From Neisseria subflava (lineage in GTDB: Bacteria > Pseudomonadota > Gammaproteobacteria > Burkholderiales > Neisseriaceae): a stretch of DNA of 64,000 nt. Under the pieces are notes generated by a model, which was given only the letters and a program-made list of their open reading frames with translations, made no database searches and was not told where the DNA came from. The position numbers were made by a program, and so were the translations under genes. Shown piece by piece: positions 23,601 through 30,651 of the stretch. The stretch spans positions 744,001 through 808,000 of the forward strand of contig NZ_CP039887.1 in NCBI RefSeq assembly GCF_005221305.1, written 5' to 3'. The first letter of the stretch is position 1, and the number at the start of each line of letters is the position of its first letter.

Positions 23601-24517
23601 ATGGCGGTCGGGTGGTTGTGCGTTTCCACTTTCATGATGATATGCGTGTCTTCCTCGTGGAAGCGGTAGCCTTGGTTTTCCGCCGCATTCGGATAGAAAC
23701 GCTCGATTTTCGCGCCTTCAATCACGGATGAATTGTCTTTATAGGCAACGACCGTGCCTTCGGGATGCGCGTTGTGCGTGTCGCGTATCATGCCGAAGAG
23801 CGATTTCGGCTGTTTTTCGCCGTTGAGGATGAAATCGGCGTTGAAGATTTTGTGGCGGCAGTGTTCGCTGTTTGCCTGCGCGAACATCATCAGCTCCACA
23901 TCGGACGGATTGCGCTGCAAAGCCTGATAGTTCTCAACCAGATAATCGATTTCGTCGGTGGAGAGTGCCAAACCCATTTCGGTATTGGCTTTGACCAAAG
24001 CCTCTTTACCGCCGCCCAAAACATCGACGGTAGAGAAGGTTTCGGATTCGAGATGGTGGAATAATTTGGAGGCCGTCTGAAAATCGGGCAGCACGGATTC
24101 GGTCATGCGGTCGTGCAGCAAAGCCGCCCATTGCTGTTTCTGTTCATCATTCAGACGACCTTCCAGCCACACCGCCATGCCGCGTTCGATGCGCTCTATA
24201 CCTTCCAAACCGCAGTTTTCCGCGATATTGGTTGCCTTGGAGGCCCACGGTGAAATCGTACCCAAACGGGGCGTTACCAAAAATAAATGCAAGCCCTCGC
24301 GCGCTTCGGGCGTTTGTTCAACGCTTTGCGCCGCCAACAAGGCTTGCAGTTTTTCGACAGTCTCGGCATCAAGTGTTTTTTCGCTACCGACAAAATACCA
24401 AAATTCGCTGCTTAATTTGACTTCGGGCAGGCCGAGGGCGGCTGCTTTTTGAAAGAGTTTTTCAACACGGAAATCGGAAAGGGCGGTTACACCGCGCAAG
24501 GGCAGAACAACAGACAT
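20621..24517 (-). CDS. purL: phosphoribosylformylglycinamidine synthase, large single-chain form
   Basis: 1298-residue PurL that converts FGAR, glutamine and ATP to FGAM in purine synthesis. It has an N-terminal PurS-like domain, two AIR-synthase-like halves (with [20 protein letters not shown] and [11 protein letters not shown]) and a C-terminal class I amidotransferase with the Cys in GVCNGCQ and the His/Glu in MMPHPE. Length and order are those of the gamma/betaproteobacterial enzyme. Four AGGTCGTCTGAA (mucosa-type) and one AG-type uptake sequence lie inside the coding region. A -10 TATAAT stands upstream on the minus strand (24554-24559). Confidence 0.96.
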   Translation of the reverse strand: [1298 protein letters not shown]

Positions 24518-24786
24518 GGATTCAGCTCACAAAATGCAGTTGGGGAATCCATTATTATACCTGAAAAATGCAATTTTGCTTGTGAATTTATACTTCAAGT
24601 GTTGACAATTTTTGCTTGTAAATTGAAGGGGAATAAGGCAATCGTGCTGCCCAGTTTTTTATTTTGTACCTGATTATTAGATTATTTTTGTTTATTTTTG
24701 AAGAATCGGAAGGAATGGGGATAGATGGGCGTAAAGGGATAAAGTAAAAATTATTTAATTGTTGACTTTGACATTTTGCTGACAAT
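24518..24786. other. AT-rich intergenic region upstream of purL
   Basis: Contains a minus-strand TATAAT (24554-24559), probably the purL -10, and an 18-19 bp near-identical direct repeat (CAATTTTGCTTGTGAATT at 24571, CAATTTTTGCTTGTAAATT at 24606) with a 35-bp period. The rest (24630-24786) shows no gene. Confidence 0.45.
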
Positions 24787-24822
24787 AAGGCCGTCTGAAA
24801 CATTGCTTTCAGACGGCCTGGC
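24787..24822 (-). terminator. paired AG-DUS terminator after rep
   Basis: AAGGCCGTCTGAAA and TTTCAGACGGCCT around CATTGC, just past the Rep stop codon. Confidence 0.75.
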
Positions 24823-24823
24823 T

Positions 24824-26824
24824 TTATCCTTTTCTTTTGTTTCCCAGCATATCCAGCAATCCTGCTAAATTACTTTTTCCCTCTTCCTTACTCACAATCG
24901 GCTCGCCGCCTTTGCGGCCTAGGATTTTGATGTCTTCCTGCGGCATTTCGTCTATGAAACGGCTCGGCTCGGGGAACTGCCATGTGCCTTGTTTTTTGCG
25001 TTTGACGCAGTGGGTCAGCGTAAGCTGGCGTTTGGCGCGGGTGATGCCGACGTACATCAGGCGGCGTTCTTCTTCGACGTTGTCTTCTTCGATGCTGTCG
25101 TTGTGCGGCAGGATGCCTTCTTCGCAACCGACAAGGAAAACGTAGGGGTATTCTAAACCTTTGGAAGCGTGCAGGGTGGAGAGTTTGACAGCATCGACTT
25201 CTTCTTCGCTTTTGCCCTCCAAAAGCGTCATCAGGGCGATGGTTTGGGCAAGCTCGATGATGTTTTTACCATCTTGCTCGCCTTTGCGTTCCAACCAGCC
25301 GGTCAGGTCGCTGACGTTGCGCCATTTGATTTCGCCTGCTTTGCCTTCTTCGTTGGCCAATAGGTGGTTTTCGTAGTCGATTTCTTTCAGCAGGTTATGA
25401 ATAAGCTCGCCTGCTTCGCTGGTTTCGGCTTTGGCACGGTAGTTTTCAATCATATCCATGAAAGCTTGCAGGTGTTGGCGGTTGGTATGGTTCAACAGGG
25501 CAAGCGCTTCTTCTGTTTGCGCGGCTTCATATAGGCTGCATTCGTGTTCGTGTGCGTAGGTATTGAGCTTGCCCAGAGTCACGTCGCCAATACCACGTTT
25601 GGGCGTGGTGACGGCGCGCAGGAAGGCAGGATCGTCATTGGGATTGGCAAGCAGGCGCAAATAGGACAAAACGTCTTTGATTTCGGCTTTGTCGAAAAAG
25701 CTTTGTCCGCCGGAGAGTTGGTAGGGAACGCGCGCGCTGCGCAAGGCTTCTTCAAAAATCCGCGCCTGATGGTTGCCACGGTATAACACGGCGAAATCGG
25801 CATATTGGGTTTTATCGCCGCCGACCAGCTTTTGTTTGACGATTTGGCTGACGACCCAGTCGGCTTCGTGTTGCTCGTTTTGGCAGGCAACGACTTTGAC
25901 GATTTCGCCTTCGCCGAACTGTGACCAAAGTTTTTTCGTGAACAGCTTGGGGTTGTTTTCAATCACTTTGTTGGCGATTTTGAGAATCCGCGCGGTGGAG
26001 CGGTAGTTTTGCTCCAATTTGATGACTTTCATCTGCGGATAGTCTTCCTGCATTTTGCGCAGGTTTTCCATGTTCGCGCCGCGCCATGCGTAGATGGATT
26101 GGTCGTCGTCGCCGACGGCGGTAAACATGCCTTCTGCACCGGTCAGAAGTTTCATCAACGTAAATTGGCAGGTATTCGTATCTTGGCATTCGTCAACCAA
26201 CAAATAACGCAGCCGCCGCTGCCATTTGTTGCGCACCTCGCTGTTTTGCTGCAACAGCACGGCGGGCAGGCGGATTAAGTCGTCGAAGTCCACCGCCTGA
26301 TAGCTTTGCAGGGTTTCCTGATAACTCGCATAGACGCGTGCTGTTTGTTGTTCCCACACATTAGCGGCCGTCTGAACTGCCTCTTCAGGCGTTTTTAAAT
26401 CGTTTTTCCAAAGGGAGATTTGATGCTGCGCTTTGAATATGGCTTCTTTGCCCGTACCGCCTAAGAGCTCGCCGATGATTTTGGCGCTATCGGTAGAGTC
26501 GAGGATGGAAAAATTTTTTTTGTAACCGATATGGTTTGCCTCTTCGCGCAGAATCTTCATGCCCAAAGAGTGGAAGGTGCAAATCGTCAGCCCGCGCGTT
26601 TGCGACTTGGGCAGCATTTTGGCAACGCGTTCCTGCATTTCCGTGGCGGCTTTGTTGGTGAAGGTAATCGCGGCGACGGTATGCGGCAAATAGCCGATAT
26701 TGACAATCAAATGCTTGATTTTTTGCGTAATCACGCCGGTTTTGCCGCTGCCTGCGCCGGCAAGGACGAGCAGGGGGCCGCCTAGATATTTGACCGCGGC
26801 TTGCTGTTGGGGGTTGAGTTTCAT
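24824..26824 (-). CDS. rep: ATP-dependent DNA helicase Rep
   Basis: 666-residue superfamily 1A 3'-5' helicase that clears the template for the replisome and helps restart forks. The Q-motif region MKLNPQQQAAV opens the protein; Walker A AGAGSGKT is at about 22-29, DECQDTN is motif II, VGDDDQSIYAWRGA motif III, and LSTLHASKGLEY plus YVGITRAKRQL are motifs V-VI. ATG 26824 is chosen from the conserved N-terminus; the longer frame to 26872 adds 16 unrelated residues. Length matches E. coli Rep better than UvrD. Confidence 0.93.
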   Translation of the reverse strand: MKLNPQQQAAVKYLGGPLLVLAGAGSGKTGVITQKIKHLIVNIGYLPHTVAAITFTNKAATEMQERVAKMLPKSQTRGLTICTFHSLGMKILREEANHIGYKKNFSILDSTDSAKIIGELLGGTGKEAIFKAQHQISLWKNDLKTPEEAVQTAANVWEQQTARVYASYQETLQSYQAVDFDDLIRLPAVLLQQNSEVRNKWQRRLRYLLVDECQDTNTCQFTLMKLLTGAEGMFTAVGDDDQSIYAWRGANMENLRKMQEDYPQMKVIKLEQNYRSTARILKIANKVIENNPKLFTKKLWSQFGEGEIVKVVACQNEQHEADWVVSQIVKQKLVGGDKTQYADFAVLYRGNHQARIFEEALRSARVPYQLSGGQSFFDKAEIKDVLSYLRLLANPNDDPAFLRAVTTPKRGIGDVTLGKLNTYAHEHECSLYEAAQTEEALALLNHTNRQHLQAFMDMIENYRAKAETSEAGELIHNLLKEIDYENHLLANEEGKAGEIKWRNVSDLTGWLERKGEQDGKNIIELAQTIALMTLLEGKSEEEVDAVKLSTLHASKGLEYPYVFLVGCEEGILPHNDSIEEDNVEEERRLMYVGITRAKRQLTLTHCVKRKKQGTWQFPEPSRFIDEMPQEDIKILGRKGGEPIVSKEEGKSNLAGLLDMLGNKRKG

Positions 26825-26864
26825 TGAAGGGGAAGACGGGTAATGTGGGGAGCAATTATACAAC

Positions 26865-26895
26865 AAGGCCATCTGAAATTTTCAGACGGCCTTGG
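26865..26895 (-). terminator. DUS pair after pyrD, one arm mutated
   Basis: AAGGCCATCTGAAA (one mismatch to the DUS) and TTTTCAGACGGCCTT. Confidence 0.65.
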
Positions 26896-26915
26896 GCGTT
26901 TTTTTAGAGTAAACC

Positions 26916-27851
26916 TTATGCAAAATATTTCAATTTGCCTTTGAAGTCTTCCAGTTTTTCGTAGCCTTTTTGCGCCATGATGGCTTTAAATTCAAGGGAA
27001 ACCCGTTCAAAAATGTCCACGCCTTGCTGGTGTAGCGCCGTGCCGATCTGCACCATGCTTGCGCCGCACAAGATGTGTTCAAACGCATCATGGCCGCTGT
27101 AAACGCCGCCCGTTCCGATGACTTGGATAGGTGGATCCAGTCTTTGATAGAACGCGTGGACATTGGCGAGCGCAGTCGGTTTGATGTATTGGCCGCCTAT
27201 GCCGCCGAAGCCGTTTTTCGGGCGGATCACGACGGATTCGTCTTCGATATACATACCGTTTCCGATGGAGTTGACACAGTTGACGAATTTTAAGGGATAG
27301 TGGTTGAACACTTTCGCGGCCTGATCGAAATGGGCAATATCGAAATATGGCGGCAATTTGATGCCCAAGGGCTTGTCGAAGTAGGTAAAGGCATTATCCA
27401 AAATCGTCTCGGTGGTTTCAAAGTCGTAGGCGATTTGCGGTTTGCCGGCGACGTTTGGGCAGGATAGGTTGAGTTCGGTAATGCCGTTGAACCCGCTGTT
27501 TTGCACCTTTTTCAACAGGATATGTGTTTCGCCGGGTGACAGGCCGACCAGTGATAGGAAAAATGTCCGTTCCGGCTGAGACTCTTGAAGGGTAAGCAGG
27601 TAATCCAAATAGTAATCAATGCCTTGATTCGGCAAACCCATCGAATTGATACTGCCGAGAGAGACGTCCCGATAACGCGGCTCGGGATTGCCTTGACGAG
27701 GGGTAAGCGTTGCGGTCTTGGTAATGAAAGTGCCTGCCGAAGACTGTCTGACTGCTTCCAATTCCTCGACAGTCATACACGACACACCAGCAGCATTCAT
27801 CAGACAGTTGTCAAAAGAAAAACCGGCGATTTGGGTTTTCAACGATACCAT
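26916..27851 (-). CDS. pyrD: dihydroorotate dehydrogenase, class 1A (fumarate type)
   Basis: 311-residue soluble FMN enzyme oxidising dihydroorotate to orotate in pyrimidine synthesis. Cys131 in LNLSCPN is the class 1 active-site base, and the short length without an N-terminal membrane helix excludes class 2. Long segments (GNPEPRY, SINSMGLPN, FVNCVNSIGNG, VIRPKNGFGGIGG, HILCGASMVQ) match the homodimeric fumarate-dependent PyrDA of streptococci and lactococci as I remember it. Betaproteobacteria normally have the class 2 quinone enzyme, so lateral acquisition is likely. AGGAGA precedes the start. It stands alone between DUS pairs. Confidence 0.9.
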   Translation of the reverse strand: MVSLKTQIAGFSFDNCLMNAAGVSCMTVEELEAVRQSSAGTFITKTATLTPRQGNPEPRYRDVSLGSINSMGLPNQGIDYYLDYLLTLQESQPERTFFLSLVGLSPGETHILLKKVQNSGFNGITELNLSCPNVAGKPQIAYDFETTETILDNAFTYFDKPLGIKLPPYFDIAHFDQAAKVFNHYPLKFVNCVNSIGNGMYIEDESVVIRPKNGFGGIGGQYIKPTALANVHAFYQRLDPPIQVIGTGGVYSGHDAFEHILCGASMVQIGTALHQQGVDIFERVSLEFKAIMAQKGYEKLEDFKGKLKYFA

Positions 27852-27973
27852 CTCCTGTTCCTTTTCTTTGCAAAATCAAATTGTTTGCCAAGCGTAACAT
27901 GAAGAGGCGGTACGATTTTTAACAAACATCAAATGACAAAGCATGTAGGCGGATGTTGTTTTCAATATTGAAA

Positions 27974-28017
27974 AAAAGCCGTCTGAAAAACTCAAAATAG
28001 TCTTTCAGACGGCCTTC
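27974..28017 (-). terminator. DUS pair after argD
   Basis: AAGCCGTCTGAAA and TTTCAGACGGCCTT with a 17-nt loop. Confidence 0.65.
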
Positions 28018-28077
28018 ACTATATGGCATCAATTAGGAACAAAAGCTGTCGGCTGATTTGGATATTGGGTTTTGAAA

Positions 28078-29259
28078 TCAGGCCAACCATTCGGCTAAGG
28101 CCGCTTCAAAACGTTTCAAGCCTTCGGCCATGTCTTCATCGTTCAGCAGTAGGCTGGGGGCAAAGCGCACCACATTGGCACCGGCAACCAGTACCATCAG
28201 GCCGTGTTTCAAAGCAGCGGCGGTAATTTCCGATGCCTTGCCTGCGTATTCGTCTGCCAACACGCAGCCGAGCAGTAGGCCCATGCCGCGGACTTCTTTA
28301 AATACGCCGGTCTTTTCGCCTATTTCACGCAAGGCCGTCTGAAGTTTTTGGCCTTGTTGCTGAACGTGTGCCAATGTTTCGGGCGTATTGATGATGTCAA
28401 ACGCACGGCTGCCGACCGCGCACGCCATCGGATTGCCGCCAAAGGTCGAGCCATGTGTTCCGGGGCCGAAGGTTGGGGCGATATTATCGGTTGTCAGAAT
28501 CGCGCCAATAGGGAAGCCGCCGCCCAAGGCTTTGGCAGAGCTGAGAACATCGGGTGTCACGCCGTAATGCTCGTAGGCAAACAGTTTGCCCGTATGACCC
28601 ATGCCGGTTTGCACTTCGTCCAAAATTAGCAAAGCACCATGTTTGTCGCACAAACGGCGTGCGGCTTGCAGATATTCTTGGGTGGCAGGCAGGATGCCGC
28701 TTTCGCCTTGAATCGGCTCGATAATCACGGCGCAGGTTTTGTCGCTGACGGCTGCTTCCAATGCGGCAACATCATTGAAGGGAACGTGAGTAATGCCGGC
28801 CGGCAGCGGCGCGTAGTCTTTGCTGTATTTGGGCTGGCCGCCGACGGATACGGTAAACAGGGTGCGGCCGTGAAAGCTGTTGAGGCAGGAGATGATTTCG
28901 GTTTTGTGTTCTCCAAAATGATCGCGGCCGTATTTGCGCGCCAGTTTTAGCGCGGCTTCATTGGCTTCTGCGCCGGAATTGCAGAAAAACACTTTGTCGG
29001 CAAAGGTGTTTTTGACCAATTTTTGGGCCAATTCTTGCGCCGGTTGGGTGGTGTAGATATTGGAAATGTGCCAGAGTTTTTGCGATTGTTCGGCCAAGGC
29101 TACGACCAAATCGGGATGACAATGGCCCAGCGCGTTCACGGCAATACCGCCTGACAGGTCAATGTATTCTCGTCCTTCGGTATCCCAAACCCAGCTGCCG
29201 AGCGCGCGTTCCGGAATCATGGGGGCGAATGAGAAATTGGGTGTCAGGTAGTTTTGCAT
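28078..29259 (-). CDS. argD: acetylornithine aminotransferase
   Basis: 393-residue class III PLP aminotransferase of arginine synthesis (N-acetylglutamate semialdehyde to N-acetylornithine), often also active as succinyldiaminopimelate aminotransferase. NSGAEANEAALKLAR is at 94-108, LDEVQTGMGHTGK at 213-225 and the PLP lysine is Lys243 in SSAKALGGG. AAGGAA lies upstream of the start. No other arg gene is adjacent, which fits the scattered arginine genes of Neisseria. Confidence 0.92.
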   Translation of the reverse strand: MQNYLTPNFSFAPMIPERALGSWVWDTEGREYIDLSGGIAVNALGHCHPDLVVALAEQSQKLWHISNIYTTQPAQELAQKLVKNTFADKVFFCNSGAEANEAALKLARKYGRDHFGEHKTEIISCLNSFHGRTLFTVSVGGQPKYSKDYAPLPAGITHVPFNDVAALEAAVSDKTCAVIIEPIQGESGILPATQEYLQAARRLCDKHGALLILDEVQTGMGHTGKLFAYEHYGVTPDVLSSAKALGGGFPIGAILTTDNIAPTFGPGTHGSTFGGNPMACAVGSRAFDIINTPETLAHVQQQGQKLQTALREIGEKTGVFKEVRGMGLLLGCVLADEYAGKASEITAAALKHGLMVLVAGANVVRFAPSLLLNDEDMAEGLKRFEAALAEWLA

Positions 29260-29334
29260 GTTCTTTTCCTTTTGATATTGTCAACAATCTCTTAAATTAT
29301 GCGCCTATTGATTGAGAGATTCAATATGGTAATC

Positions 29335-29368
29335 AGGCCGTCTGAAAACTGGCTTTCAGACGGCCTGA
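29335..29368 (-). terminator. paired AG-DUS terminator after the rlmK-like gene
   Basis: CAGGCCGTCTGAAA and TTTCAGACGGCCTG close around ACTGGC, forming a 14-bp stem. Confidence 0.75.
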
Positions 29369-29371
29369 TGC

Positions 29372-30316
29372 TTATTTATGCTTGATTTCCCAGCATTGAT
29401 GGATTTTTTTGTTGCGGAAATCGTCGGGAACGGATTGTTTGGAAATGTCTTTGACGGCGTATTGCTCCGATACCGAATCGTCCAAGACGAAGCTGCGCAA
29501 GTTGTTGGAGAAGTACAAAATGCCGTCTGAAGCGAGTAGGTTCATCGCGCCGTCAATCAGCTTTTTGTGGTCACGCTGGATGTCGAGGATGTCGAGCATC
29601 TTTTTGCTGTTGGAGAAGCTGGGCGGATCCATGACGATAAGATCGAACTGTTTGCCTTCGGCGGCGGCGTTTTGCAGGTATTGGAACACGTCGGCGCGGA
29701 CGATTTTGTGTTGTTCGGGGCTGATGCTGTTGAGTTCGAAATTGCGTTTTGCCCAATCGAGATAAGTGTTGGATAAATCGACGGTTTCGCTGGATGCCGC
29801 GCCGCCGGTGGCTGCATAGACGGTGAAGCTGCCGGTGTAGGAAAACAGGTTGAGGAAGCGTTTGCCTGTTGCGGTTTCGCCGACTTTTTTGCGCGTGTTG
29901 CGGTGGTCGAGGAAAAGGCCGGTATCGAGGTATTTGTCGAGGTTGACCCAAAACTTGCGGCCGTTTTCAGTGATGACGAAATCGTCGCCGGTTTTGCCGG
30001 TTTTCTCGTATTGCTGCAGGCCTTTTTGACGTTCACGGCGCTTGAGGTGGATTTGTTCGGGCGCAAAACCGGTCACAAAACCGATGGCTTCCAATACATC
30101 CTCAAGCCATGCTTCGTATTCTTCGTGCTGCATCAGCCAGCCGGTATCGTATTCCTGAAGATGGATTTGGTCGCCGTAAACATCGACGGCAAAGGGAAAT
30201 TGGGGAATATCGCGGTCGTAAATGCGCCAGGCTTCGATATTGTTGCGTTTTGCCCATTTCATAAGATGTTTGATGTTTTTGCCCAAGCGGTTGGCAAAGG
30301 GGGTAATGTCGGTCAT
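29372..30316 (-). CDS. rlmK: class I SAM-dependent rRNA methyltransferase, RlmK-like
   Basis: 314 residues equivalent to the C-terminal half (RlmK, 23S rRNA m7G2069) of the fused E. coli RlmKL. The N-terminal part has WRIYDRDIPQFPFAVDVYGD, then LFLDHRNTRKKVGE, the SAM loop FLNLFSYTGSFTVYAA and the catalytic-type VMDPPSFSNSK. Separate rlmK and rlmL genes are normal in Neisseriaceae. The start lacks a Shine-Dalgarno: an AG-DUS (30319-30330) occupies the position immediately before the ATG. RlmI-like activity cannot be excluded. Confidence 0.8.
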   Translation of the reverse strand: MTDITPFANRLGKNIKHLMKWAKRNNIEAWRIYDRDIPQFPFAVDVYGDQIHLQEYDTGWLMQHEEYEAWLEDVLEAIGFVTGFAPEQIHLKRRERQKGLQQYEKTGKTGDDFVITENGRKFWVNLDKYLDTGLFLDHRNTRKKVGETATGKRFLNLFSYTGSFTVYAATGGAASSETVDLSNTYLDWAKRNFELNSISPEQHKIVRADVFQYLQNAAAEGKQFDLIVMDPPSFSNSKKMLDILDIQRDHKKLIDGAMNLLASDGILYFSNNLRSFVLDDSVSEQYAVKDISKQSVPDDFRNKKIHQCWEIKHK

Positions 30317-30382
30317 GGTTTCAGACGGCCTGAATAAGTATTGGGAAGGGTTTGGATTTTAACGCACTTGATGTCTTTTTGC

Positions 30383-30411
30383 TTGACTGTTATCCATAAA
30401 ATCTATATTAT
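30383..30411 (+). promoter_or_regulatory. sigma-70 promoter of rhlE
   Basis: TTGACT (30383-30388), 17-bp spacer, TATTAT (30406-30411): the clearest consensus promoter in the window. Transcription would start near 30418, giving an untranslated leader of about 230 nt. Confidence 0.75.
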
Positions 30412-30651
30412 CCGCCGTTCGTCTTTTGATACGAAGCCATCGTCATCCAACCTAAACCGCCGTTTCGGGCGTGTTTCTTTTATTGCTTGCTGATTTGCCA
30501 AGCCTTTCTGTGCAGGTTGTCGTCGATGTTAACCACAAGCAAGATGCTTGCGACAACCCTGTAACTTCACATTTCCCGTATCGTTACTTTCCTTTGCTTC
30601 AGGTCGTCTGAAATTGTTCAGGCGTGCGCGTTGTTGTCTCTTAGGATAGAT
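30412..30651 (+). other. long structured 5' leader of rhlE
   Basis: No ORF with a ribosome binding site is seen. TTCGT/ACGAA forms a small hairpin near the 5' end. At 30513-30561 a two-tier structure is possible: the outer GGTTGTCG/CGACAACC stem (30515-30522, 30551-30558) encloses a GCAAG-ATG-CTTGC hairpin. A mucosa-type DUS follows at 30600-30611. Such leaders often control cold-shock helicases (inference). Confidence 0.45.

Noticed and set aside
26825..26872. Longer start for Rep helicase
   Set aside because: The extra 16 residues do not match the conserved Rep N-terminus and no ribosome binding site precedes them.
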